From NCBI RefSeq assembly GCF_900115295.1, contig NZ_FOVZ01000009.1:28073-92072 (forward strand): 64,000 nucleotides of DNA, given 5' to 3'. Source of the DNA: Sphingomonas sp. OK281 (GTDB lineage: Bacteria > Pseudomonadota > Alphaproteobacteria > Sphingomonadales > Sphingomonadaceae). Positions 1-7,401 of this stretch are shown here, in pieces (positions within the stretch are counted from its first letter, which is position 1; each line of letters begins with the position of its first letter). The translations under genes were made by a program, and so were the position numbers. The notes below the pieces were generated by a model that was given only the letters and a program-made list of their open reading frames with translations, was not told the DNA's origin and made no database searches.

Positions 1-786
1 GCCGTCGTCGGCCTCCACTATCTCCTCAAAATTACAGCCTGTTAGGCAATGCATATGATCGCGCGGGCCGAAGATAGTGGCCGTCGCTGCGATCAGCTGC
101 AGCGAACGGCTCCGTTCCTTCGCACGGCACGCGCGCTGTCTTGCAACGAGCAGTCGTCTGAAAAGGTAGGCCGTGTTGCTGCCAAACACCGACTCGTAGA
201 CGTGAGCCTCATCTATGATGAGGAAACGTAGCAGTGTCAGGAACTCCCTGATCGTTGGCGATGCCACCTGCCGCATTAGCCAAGCCTGGAGCAGGTCGGG
301 CGTTACGACCAAGATTCGAGCGGTCCGCAATGCCTCGGACCTGCGTTCCATGGTTACGTCGCCGTGCAATTCTTGAACCGTCTCCGCCGGAAGGCCAAAC
401 TCGGCAGCCAGCGTCTGCCACCGTTGCAACTGGTCGGAGAGCAGGGCTTTTAGCGGGTAGACTACGATAGCGCGGCCATCGCCCTCGATCATCTCGCGAA
501 TGACCGCTAGCTGAAAGATAAGGGACTTACCCGATGCCGTTCCAGTCGCGACGACTACGTTGCTGCCAGCATCTATTTGCTGGAGAGCGAGACTTTGGTG
601 CTTCCAAGCGCTCATGTCTGGAAATCGATTCGACACCCATTCACCTATCGAGCCGGTTTGGTAAGCCGGGGGCAGCGGTGATCTTCTTTCCGCTCGTGCC
701 GGAATATCAATGCGTTCCACCACGTCGAGCGTTCCGTCTCCAATCAAAGCCTCAAAGCCCTCGAGAAGCGTTCTTTCGTCAGTCAT
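1..786 (-). CDS. SF2 DEAD/DEAH helicase, MrfA/YprA-like, N-terminal part
   Basis: Partial gene; 262 residues are visible and the rest lies left of the window. The frame is open from an ATG at 786 to base 1. Motif I reads ATGTASGKS (residues 80-88), the Walker B box is DEAH (192-195), and a TAT motif III sits at 235-237. The phrase VVVATGTASGKS is typical of the MrfA/YprA group of SF2 helicases, which usually carry a C-terminal DUF1998 domain; that part is not visible. The start overlaps the end of the upstream ATPase gene by 8 bp (ATGACTGA), which suggests translational coupling. A role in DNA repair or phage defence is inference from family and context. Confidence 0.85.
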   Translation of the reverse strand, partial: MTDERTLLEGFEALIGDGTLDVVERIDIPARAERRSPLPPAYQTGSIGEWVSNRFPDMSAWKHQSLALQQIDAGSNVVVATGTASGKSLIFQLAVIREMIEGDGRAIVVYPLKALLSDQLQRWQTLAAEFGLPAETVQELHGDVTMERRSEALRTARILVVTPDLLQAWLMRQVASPTIREFLTLLRFLIIDEAHVYESVFGSNTAYLFRRLLVARQRACRAKERSRSLQLIAATATIFGPRDHMHCLTGCNFEEIVEADDG

Positions 787-1801
787 TCGACACACCTGTT
801 TTATAGACCACGCGCTTCGAAAGCGACGCGACCGATGGCTTGATGGAAGCTCTGCCAGCAATATCACGCAGCTCAGCTAGGCGTGTCGTTAGGTCACCCA
901 GTCCAGCGGTATCCAATCTCATAACGACAGTCGTGCCAGTCGCGTCGCATTGGACGAAACGCTCTCCGGCGTTGTCCGCGACTGTCGCGGAGCGGCCGCT
1001 TATCAGAGTGAACGATCCTGCCGCGCTGCAAATGCCATGCGTCATGTAGAGGCCGTAGCCTGTGTTCCGCCAAACGTCGTTGCTACGGCCGGAACGGCCG
1101 CGTGAAGTCACACCGGGTTGAACGGCCAGACGTAGGGCAGTCGCATCATCGGCTACATTAAGTCGAGGATTAAGTCGCAGTGATTGCGTCAAGCCAATTC
1201 CGGTATCGCTGACTACCATCTCAGCGCGCCCCGCTGCTGGCCACCATTGCGCCGCGAACGAATAATGCTCGGCCTCGCTATGCTCCACGACGTTGCGCAC
1301 AAGCTCCCGGATCGAGTACGCCAAGGTATCGAAGACATCGCCTTTTTCAAGCCGCGTTAGAACAGCAACGAGACGCTCCGCTTCGATCTGAATCAGATCT
1401 CCGTAGTGAACCATGTCTATCGCGGCTCGGGCACGCAGATCGTCAACTGACTTGACCGTCAGGGGTACGAACGCATCCGTCGAATTCAACGCACCGGGTT
1501 TTTGCCCCCAGTCCACGCCGAAGTAGTGGAAGAAGCCGGCCGCGGCTGCATATCCTAATCCCGGCCGCTTGTAGTTGTCGGCCCGTCTTTTCGCATCAGG
1601 ACGGCGAATTCGAAAAGCGTTAAGGCTATCGCCGATAACGGCCATCCAGCCCGGAGTCGTGAAGCCTACGTCAGCAAAGTCGATGACGTAGGCACCCGCT
1701 TCAGGCAGTTCCGCCAGTTTGCCGGAGAAGCCGAGCACGTCTTCCCAGGCCGATCCATCAGGGACCATCACCCTGACCACCTCCGACGAACTCAATCCCA
1801 T
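779..1801 (-). CDS. STAS-like plus GHKL ATPase protein
   Basis: A 340-residue protein. The first 60 residues resemble a STAS-like fold (YVIDFADVGFTTPGWMAVIG). The C-terminal half is a GHKL/HATPase domain: N box ELVRNVVEHSEAEH (166-179), G1 box DTGIGL (199-204), and G2-like GYGLYM (248-253). No histidine-kinase dimerisation or transmembrane segment is visible, so it resembles RsbW-type anti-sigma kinases or MORC/Hsp90-like switches more than sensor kinases. The tail carries ASLSKRVVY (325-333), a motif shared with the other ATPase at 2388-3191. An AAGGG ribosome site lies about 10 nt before the ATG. It overlaps the helicase gene by 8 bp. Function is unknown; ATP binding is well supported by the motifs. 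Confidence 0.8.
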   Translation of the reverse strand: MGLSSSEVVRVMVPDGSAWEDVLGFSGKLAELPEAGAYVIDFADVGFTTPGWMAVIGDSLNAFRIRRPDAKRRADNYKRPGLGYAAAAGFFHYFGVDWGQKPGALNSTDAFVPLTVKSVDDLRARAAIDMVHYGDLIQIEAERLVAVLTRLEKGDVFDTLAYSIRELVRNVVEHSEAEHYSFAAQWWPAAGRAEMVVSDTGIGLTQSLRLNPRLNVADDATALRLAVQPGVTSRGRSGRSNDVWRNTGYGLYMTHGICSAAGSFTLISGRSATVADNAGERFVQCDATGTTVVMRLDTAGLGDLTTRLAELRDIAGRASIKPSVASLSKRVVYKTGVSND

Positions 1802-2387
1802 TTTTTAGGCCCTTATTTTCCGTTCGGACTAATTGTGCTCAGAGCGTGAACGCTAACCATCAATAAATAATAGAAACTATCATGAAGTCAGATAATATAG
1901 ATTTACTAAACAAGTTAACAGCGAACCAGTTTCTCTATACGGCCGCGATGGGACAGTTGCCTTTCCGTAGGTTACTACATTGTAACCCGTAAACGGTGTC
2001 ATCAAAGCCGCCGGCATCAAGGGCCGACGTCCGAACGCACCCCGGGAAGGTGGAATTGCTAAGTTGTTTGTCATCGGCTGGAGCGCCTGGTGTCGACCCG
2101 GAATATGACGGCACGGCATAAGTTATGCCAATCTACTGTAAGGTCGGTTGACGAGTCTACATAGGCGATGACATCTGTCAACTGTTCCTCAGGGCATGCT
2201 GCATGCGTCATTCGTAGTTATTGTCCCGCGGTCACGAGGGATTCCTAAACCTATTTTCGTCAATCGTCGGTCCGGGAAAAACCCGGATTGTACAACAGGA
2301 CTGATGCATTTTGTCCAGCGATGTCGGGAACACCAAGTTTGGAATGACGGAACCTCACGTTTAAGTGCAACATCGCACACCGCATCG
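1802..2387. other. 586-bp gap between two ATPase genes
   Basis: No convincing gene is seen. Short open frames on both strands lack ribosome sites and recognisable motifs. The stretch next to 1802-1920 is AT-rich for this replicon and could hold the promoter of the downstream ATPase-helicase pair on the minus strand. The gap splits the island into two transcription units; a decayed gene cannot be excluded. Confidence 0.4.
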
Positions 2388-3191
2388 CTAATTTGTTGGA
2401 CTGCAACTCACCGACGCGTGAAATCCAGGGTAAACGACTTTCTGGCTCAGGCTTGCAGTCATTAATTCCGGCTTGCCGTTGATGAGGAGCGCCGCAGCAC
2501 CTGATCGAAAACGGAGCTTCCCTTTCAGTTCAGCGAGGCCGACAAATAGAGGACGGAAACCCCGACCACGGGCCGGGTCGTTAAACCGCGATACGCCCTC
2601 TGTAAGCGCTAGACGTAATGCGTCCGCGTCGTCTTGCAGTTGAGCATATTGAGGAGCGGATCGCAGACTATTGAGAATACCACGGCCTGCGTCGGAAACG
2701 ACGAACTCGAAGCTGTTAAGGCCAGCGCGAAAGCCGACGACTCCTGGTCGCGGAGTTCCAGCATGTTCATATATATTTTCGTACAGCTCGGACATCGCGC
2801 CGACCAGTTGAGCAGGCACCCTCCCCTTGAAGCCCGCCTGCCTGGCGGCTTGTTGGGCTGATAGACCAAATTTAGTCCACTTGATCTCTTCATCCTGATC
2901 ACCGAGCATAGATCTGAAGGTGCCGGTCAAGCGGTCATCACTGACCCATAAACGAGAGCTCGCTGCTGCTGATGCCACGGGTGGCAGAGCCGCGCGTTTG
3001 AAACATGCTTGCGCCACGGCACGTAAGGTTGGAATCGAGCGGCTTAGGTAGGCCAGCTCGACAAAAGGGCCCAGGTCTACGACCTCGAAAGAGTCTACGA
3101 AATCACCTAGGCGACCAAGTGATGCTGCAAACGCAAGATCGTCGACTATCTCGTAGCTCAGCGGTTTCAAGCTACCGTCAACCTGAAACAA
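2388..3191 (-). CDS. GHKL ATPase paralogue
   Basis: A 267-residue soluble protein with an N-terminal region of unclear fold and a GHKL ATPase domain: N box SELYENIYEHAG (134-145), G1 box SDAGRGI (166-172), and a lid region RGRGF (208-212). Its tail has ASLSQKVVY (246-254), matching ASLSKRVVY in the ATPase at 779-1801, so the two probably belong to one family and may work together. The start is taken as TTG at 3191 because an in-frame stop lies two codons upstream and no ATG follows nearby. It overlaps the preceding gene by 14 bp, consistent with re-initiation. Role unknown. Confidence 0.75.
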   Translation of the reverse strand: MFQVDGSLKPLSYEIVDDLAFAASLGRLGDFVDSFEVVDLGPFVELAYLSRSIPTLRAVAQACFKRAALPPVASAAASSRLWVSDDRLTGTFRSMLGDQDEEIKWTKFGLSAQQAARQAGFKGRVPAQLVGAMSELYENIYEHAGTPRPGVVGFRAGLNSFEFVVSDAGRGILNSLRSAPQYAQLQDDADALRLALTEGVSRFNDPARGRGFRPLFVGLAELKGKLRFRSGAAALLINGKPELMTASLSQKVVYPGFHASVSCSPTN

Positions 3192-4311
3192 GCTTCACGA
3201 GTGAGCCTGCGCGACGTTCCAGATCTGACTTCATGCAGGCCCAATTTCTTTCGAGAAGTGCGTCCAATGGCGCTCCGAATGGCGTAGGGTGATCAGCCCA
3301 AACGGGGCGGGTGAAGCCAATGTTCAACGCAATTTTGCGATGAATCGTTTTCATAAACGCAGACGTATCCAAGGCAGTTACGCCAGCGAATGTCGCAGCC
3401 AGCATCGGGAGCATTTCGCCGCCTCCTCTAACAAACAGGTGCAATGGCCTAGAGACTATGTGGGCCAGTTCGCTCAGCCAAGCTGCGTGCTGCTGTACCC
3501 GGTCTGCGCGTCCAGTTCCGGTCGTAAATTCAAACGCGATGTGCGTTACTTCTGGCCGATCTGCGACGTACTCCGCCCATCTGGCGGCATCGCGGTCGGT
3601 CCTTGCATTCACATGCAGAGCGGCGGGCATGCCCTCACTTAAAAACTCCTCGTGAACCAGAGCTATGCGTTTCATTGAGTGCAGATCATCCCAACGCGGA
3701 CGATCCACGAAAAGGCTGAAATTGGGTGTCGTTACGACGCCGATTTTAGCATCGATTAGGTCCCGAATAATGCTCCGTCTTTGATCAGTACCGAGACCCC
3801 ACCACCTTTCAATCCGGGCATCCTGATCGATGCCCGTGAGTATGATTGTACTGTCACTTCGAAGGCGAAACGCGCGGCGTAATTCGTCGCCGTTTGCGTA
3901 CTTCGCCTTACCTTCGCGAATGCTGATTAGAGATGAAAGAGGTATCGCGACAGTGTCCGCTGAAAATGGTCCTGCACGCCCCCCGCCGTGAAAAATTACC
4001 GGCACTGCGTTGGGTAACCGTGGCGCCAATAGGTACGGAGCACGGGGGACATTATCGAGACGAAAACCGTCAATCTCGCGCACCCGGTCAACGTAAGCGA
4101 CGCTGTTTGGACAGACCTGGTCGCACGTCGCTTTTCCTCCGCAGCAAGCGCCGAGACAATCAAAGATTGCTGCTTGGGTTCGAAGTCCCCCGCAGATTTT
4201 CCTCTCGGGGCATATAGTACAACCCAGCGGAGGGTAATCGGCGCCCTGATGGTGTTGAAGCTTGCGCTCGCGTCGCAATCTTTGAGCGCTCGGCGGGGCA
4301 TCCTTTAGCAT
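3178..4311 (-). CDS. Cysteine-rich DUF4417-like protein
   Basis: A 377-residue protein from ATG 4311, which overlaps the stop of the upstream gene (ATGCTAA). The N-terminus has two cysteine clusters, CTICPERKIC and CLGACCGGKATCDQVC, that could bind zinc or an iron-sulfur cluster. The body contains GVVTTPNFSLFVDRP and a later alternation of strands and helices that resembles the DUF4417 pattern of a barrel-like domain found in phage and island proteins. I assign the family from this pattern only. The reaction and substrate are unknown. It sits between a small protein and a GHKL ATPase in a tight operon, so it is probably part of the same machine. Confidence 0.6.
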   Translation of the reverse strand: MLKDAPPSAQRLRRERKLQHHQGADYPPLGCTICPERKICGGLRTQAAIFDCLGACCGGKATCDQVCPNSVAYVDRVREIDGFRLDNVPRAPYLLAPRLPNAVPVIFHGGGRAGPFSADTVAIPLSSLISIREGKAKYANGDELRRAFRLRSDSTIILTGIDQDARIERWWGLGTDQRRSIIRDLIDAKIGVVTTPNFSLFVDRPRWDDLHSMKRIALVHEEFLSEGMPAALHVNARTDRDAARWAEYVADRPEVTHIAFEFTTGTGRADRVQQHAAWLSELAHIVSRPLHLFVRGGGEMLPMLAATFAGVTALDTSAFMKTIHRKIALNIGFTRPVWADHPTPFGAPLDALLERNWACMKSDLERRAGSLVKLVSG

Positions 4312-4652
4312 ATGCTTATCTCCGCAACTTTCGCTAATTCGTGGAATGCTTCGACGCGTCCACGACCGATCCCACATCCTTGCTCCACGACCCGGAGGAG
4401 TGCGTTCGAGGGTGTAATGAAGTGGGCGACCTCGACAATTCCTCGACGCGCCACCAAACCGGTTTCGGTCATTTGAATAACCAGCGGCTCGCCTTCTTGA
4501 AGGATCATGCCCTCCCTTACCTCAGCGACTCCGGCTGGGCTGTCACACTCGGGCGTGCGTGAGAACAGATCCGTCGTTGCCCGTTCAAGACGCCCCTTGT
4601 CCCAGCTTTTGCGAAACGATCGCCCGGTCTTTTCGATGAAGTCCGCACCCAT
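4305..4652 (-). CDS. Small hypothetical island protein
   Basis: A 115-residue soluble protein of unrecognised family, starting at an ATG with a GGAG ribosome site about 9 nt upstream. It lies 3 bp after the STAS-like gene and overlaps the DUF4417-like gene by 7 bp, so it is almost certainly co-translated with them. The central part (LQEGEPLVIQMTETGLVARRG) suggests a small beta-rich fold. No catalytic motif is visible. Confidence 0.65.
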   Translation of the reverse strand: MGADFIEKTGRSFRKSWDKGRLERATTDLFSRTPECDSPAGVAEVREGMILQEGEPLVIQMTETGLVARRGIVEVAHFITPSNALLRVVEQGCGIGRGRVEAFHELAKVAEISIC

Positions 4653-4655
4653 GGC

Positions 4656-5222
4656 TCAGCACTCCGTAAAAATTGAACGATAGCGTTTGGCACGCCCTTG
4701 GCTATGCTCAATCAGAAGCCCCAATGAGGCTAGAGAAGAGAGCCGGTTGTTCCAGGCAGTTGGGCTGGCAAGACCTTCAGCCGCTGAGTTACTGCGCCAC
4801 AGTTCCCCGGCGTCAGTCTCGCCCCTCTCGGTAACGAGATCGTACGTTAGCCGTTGTTTGGGATCCAACTCGCCAATGATCTCACAGCTGGTCCGCTTCG
4901 CTTCTCCATCCAGGTTGCAAACGGGAAGCGCATCCCCTCGGGCTTGTACAAGTTCATAAAATTCATCGCGAACTTCTACGTTCGCATTGGTGATTATCGG
5001 ATACGCCGTCGAACGCTGACCGCGCACGAGCGCGCGATAGGCTAGAACACTCTCTCGGAGGTAGCTTGCGGTTGCGACTTCGATCTGACGGAAGTCGAGA
5101 TAAATGAGCGAAGGACATGGCGGCATTGGCGCTAATTCGACAAGCTTCGCGAATCCCCGCCGCCCGCTAACTGCGCCAGCTAAAACAGATGCTCCAGCGA
5201 TTTCACACATGTCGATTACCAT
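4656..5222 (-). CDS. STAS-like (DUF4325-type) protein with winged helix
   Basis: A 188-residue protein. Residues near 35-70 (LIYLDFRQIEVATASYLRESVLAYRAL) fit the STAS-like DUF4325 pattern, a fold used by anti-anti-sigma factors. The C-terminal 65 residues look like a winged helix (QRLTYDLVTERGETDAGELWRSN then NRLSSLASLGLLIEHSQGR). It heads the minus-strand operon, so a regulator sensing the GHKL partners is plausible. The start is uncertain: ATG 5222 is used here, but TTG 5234 and ATG 5210 are also in frame. A tandem 9-bp repeat lies right at the start region and could be an autoregulatory operator. Confidence 0.65.
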   Translation of the reverse strand: MVIDMCEIAGASVLAGAVSGRRGFAKLVELAPMPPCPSLIYLDFRQIEVATASYLRESVLAYRALVRGQRSTAYPIITNANVEVRDEFYELVQARGDALPVCNLDGEAKRTSCEIIGELDPKQRLTYDLVTERGETDAGELWRSNSAAEGLASPTAWNNRLSSLASLGLLIEHSQGRAKRYRSIFTEC

Positions 5223-5232
5223 CGAATAACCC

Positions 5233-5253
5233 AACTCACGTAACTCACGTGAG
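5233..5253. promoter_or_regulatory. Tandem repeat and palindrome at operon head
   Basis: AACTCACGT occurs twice head to tail (5233-5241 and 5242-5250), and the second copy runs into the 10-bp palindrome CTCACGTGAG (5244-5253). It lies immediately upstream of the STAS-winged-helix gene, where an operator for autoregulation would be expected. Binding is inferred. Confidence 0.45.
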
Positions 5254-5439
5254 ATAGGTAAGATGGCGGGATCAGGAGGTCAAGGGCATCGTCGGACGAT
5301 AGAGTTAATCGGTCTCTCCTGCGGCTCTTGAAGCCGCCCGTGTGGACGGCTTCGTAGCGGTTCGCCCGCCTCTTGTTTGCCATTTGATCCCCAATCCGGA
5401 TCGTAGAGGGAACATCGCTAGCATCTGTGGGGAACGGTC
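5254..5439. other. Gap upstream of island operon
   Basis: No supported gene. This stretch should contain the promoter of the minus-strand operon starting near 5222, but no strong -35/-10 pair was recognised. Confidence 0.3.
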
Positions 5440-5475
5440 GGCAGTTAGGCGCGCTCACCAGCGCGCCTAACTGCC
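5440..5475. terminator. 16-bp perfect inverted repeat
   Basis: GGCAGTTAGGCGCGCT and its exact complement are separated by a 4-base CACC loop. The hairpin lies about 110 bp past the stop of the minus-strand gene at 5584-6060 and could end its transcript. No clear T-run follows on either strand, so it might instead be an operator or a recombination scar. Confidence 0.5.
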
Positions 5476-5583
5476 TCTTCGAAAACGAGAAACCACGTCA
5501 GACTCGGCCGTAAATTTAGGGCTCGAGAATTGTGGAAATCACGGTAATTGACAGCACACCTTACGCAACCTTCGGGCTCACCA

Positions 5584-6060
5584 CTAACTACGACGCCTAA
5601 GCCGAGCGACGATTTGCCGGAAATGATCACGGACCCGTTCGCGTGGGATTCCCAGCACAGCAGCAATCGTCTCGCCGCTCATTCCATCGATCCGGCTCAG
5701 CCGCAGGACGTCGCGTGCTTCAGGGTCAAGCGTTGCTGCGGCAACAACAATCTCAGGATCGAGATGCTCTAGCGCAAGTAGCGCATCTCGCGGCACCAGC
5801 CACCAGGCGCGGACCTGAACACCATCAGGATGCAAGCGAATCGCCTGCTCTCCGCGATCAACCGTCAGATGCACTAGATCGGCAGTCTGCAATCGAGCGA
5901 TCACCTCGGCTAGGTTCGGGGCGGAAGTCGGCTCGGTCAACGCGCTTAAGTAATCATCGACCTTAGCTGCGAGGGCCCGATTGGCCGCGATGTTGGGCAA
6001 TCGCCGGTTCAATTCTCGACTGCACCGGCGAAGGAGCGCGAGCGTAGCACTGTCGGTCAT
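5584..6060 (-). CDS. Sigma-region-4-like HTH protein
   Basis: A 158-residue protein whose last 50 residues match sigma-70 region 4: LDPEARDVLRLSRIDGMSGETIAAVLGIPRERVRDHFRQIVARLRR. No region 2 is seen in the N-terminal 100 residues, so it is not a complete sigma factor. It may be a DNA-binding regulator or a degenerate sigma. It is a single gene, upstream of the island operon and separated from it by the inverted repeat at 5440-5475. A short purine-rich stretch precedes the ATG. Confidence 0.7.
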   Translation of the reverse strand: MTDSATLALLRRCSRELNRRLPNIAANRALAAKVDDYLSALTEPTSAPNLAEVIARLQTADLVHLTVDRGEQAIRLHPDGVQVRAWWLVPRDALLALEHLDPEIVVAAATLDPEARDVLRLSRIDGMSGETIAAVLGIPRERVRDHFRQIVARLRRRS

Positions 6061-6129
6061 GTTGGCCTCCTAAAGAGATTTGGGATCGTGGAGGCGGGAA
6101 GAGTTTAGTGTTTCCCACCTTCAATTCCT

Positions 6130-6500
6130 TCCTCCCCCTCCCTCTCTGCCGGCCGACCGAAGCATCGAAGCGCAGGTTATCGCCGCGTGTTGCGCCCTGC
6201 AGCGCGGCGGCGGGCCACCACGCGACCGGCCGCCGCGGATCGAGTACGTCGAGCGCTGCGGCAGGTGCAGCCCGCGCTGCGACGCGGGCGGGCAACGCGC
6301 TGCCGAGGATCGCCGCGAGCAAGCCGAGCGCGGAGAACCGATCGCCGCTGAGGCTAGATCACAACGCGCGCGGTGCTGCCGCCGAAATAGCCCGCACCCG
6401 GGTCGCCGCCGAACCAGTGGAGCGCCGCCCATGCCAGGCCGTACCCTGCCGCCAATCCCGCCGCCGCGCCGACCAGTCCACGAAGGTCCAGGCAATCTGG
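6130..6500 (-). pseudogene. Decayed FtsX/MacB-like permease C-terminus
   Basis: Two minus-strand frames join to make a typical permease tail. The first reads DLRGLVGAAAGLAAGYGLAW and stops at 6354. A shifted frame then continues with FSALGLLAAILGSALPARVA and AARAAPAAALDVLD. Hydrophobic helices followed by PAR-AAR-P-AL are characteristic of the last helix and tail of FtsX-like ABC permeases. The stop and frame change show it is broken. No intact start or ATPase partner lies nearby. The family call is from pattern only. Confidence 0.35.
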
Positions 6501-6539
6501 CACTAATTTCAGGCTTGCATCGTGACGCGAACCGCGCAC

Positions 6540-6800
6540 ATTGCGATGGCTTCCGGCAAAAAACCGGAAGCGGGGCGTGGAAACCCCGAAAGCAATGCAA
6601 CTCGGTCGCAATTCTTGTGGCCGGGTGGCATGCGCGCATGTCCAACCGGCAACGGTAAAGGCGCATGCGCTCTGTGCATTGCCAGGGTTTCCAACATCCG
6701 GCTTCAGGCCGTCGCTCCAAGTGGACATAGGAGCGACAGATGAGCCACAGGCCAACGTCAGGGCAGAGCCGACGCTGTATTTTTATTGAGCGGACGCGAT
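6540..6800. other. Hairpin-rich noncoding segment
   Basis: Contains a perfect hairpin CTTCCGG-CAAAAAA-CCGGAAG (6550-6570) directly followed by CGGGG-CGTGGAAA-CCCCG (6571-6588), then GC-rich partial repeats such as GCATGCGCGCATG. Short open frames occur on both strands, but none has a ribosome site or a recognised family. It may be a structured RNA or a remnant of a mobile element, and it also must contain the promoter of the sigma gene at 6856. Confidence 0.4.
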
Positions 6801-6855
6801 CGCCATGCGCCCGCGCGCGCTCCCAATTTCCGCTCGGCGCAAAGAGCGCCGCGCA

Positions 6856-7401
6856 ATGAGCGCCGGAGAAAGCCAGGACCGCGGTTGGTATCGCGGTTCC
6901 CACCGCCGTCAATTCAGCGAGGTCTACCGGTCTGAGAAGCCGCGCCTGATCCGATATTTCTTCCGTGAGCTCGGCAACAAAGCCGATGCAGACGAAATGG
7001 CTCAAGAGACGCTTGCTCGTTTTTTGCGGTCTGCCCCTCCAGGGATCACGACGCCGCGCGGCTATCTGACCCGGATAGCGCATAACCTGGTCAAGGACCG
7101 ATCCGTTCGCAACTCGACCCGCATGGCACAGCGGTCGGTGCCTCTCGACGACGGGATGAGCGCCCCCTCACCGTTCGATCCGCATCGCGATCTGCAGGCG
7201 CGCGAAAGCGTGATACGGTGGCGCGCGATCCTTCAGCAGCTCCCGGGAGACACACTGGAGGTCTTCATGCTCAACCGGGTCGAGGGGTTCAGCTTCCGAG
7301 AGATCGCCGACAAACTGGAAATTCCCCTGTGGAAGGTTCAGAAACACATGCTTCGGGCCGTTCGCCATGTCGGCGCCAATCGGAGCGATTCTGATGACTG
7401 A
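6856..7401 (+). CDS. ECF sigma factor, FecI-like
   Basis: A 181-residue sigma factor when started at ATG 6856; ATG 6805 is an alternative upstream start. It has region 2 (FSEVYRSEKPRLIRYFFREL then ADADEMAQETLARFL) and region 4 (LPGDTLEVFMLNRVEGFSFREIADKLEIPLWKVQKHMLRAV). FecI-type factors direct RNA polymerase to a nearby TonB-receptor gene after a cell-surface signal. The gene overlaps the FecR gene by 8 bp (ATGACTGA), and the STN-domain receptor follows, giving the classical sigma/anti-sigma/receptor trio. Here the ligand is probably the lasso peptide made by the convergent genes. Confidence 0.9.
   Translation: MSAGESQDRGWYRGSHRRQFSEVYRSEKPRLIRYFFRELGNKADADEMAQETLARFLRSAPPGITTPRGYLTRIAHNLVKDRSVRNSTRMAQRSVPLDDGMSAPSPFDPHRDLQARESVIRWRAILQQLPGDTLEVFMLNRVEGFSFREIADKLEIPLWKVQKHMLRAVRHVGANRSDSDD

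Noticed and set aside
4170..4195. tRNA T-loop-like GGTTCGAAGTCC
   Set aside because: It lies inside the DUF4417-like coding region and no matching acceptor or anticodon arms surround it.
6121..7083. 320-codon minus-strand open frame across the sigma gene
   Set aside because: It overlaps the well-supported sigma factor and has no domain; the permease-like remnant lies in other frames.
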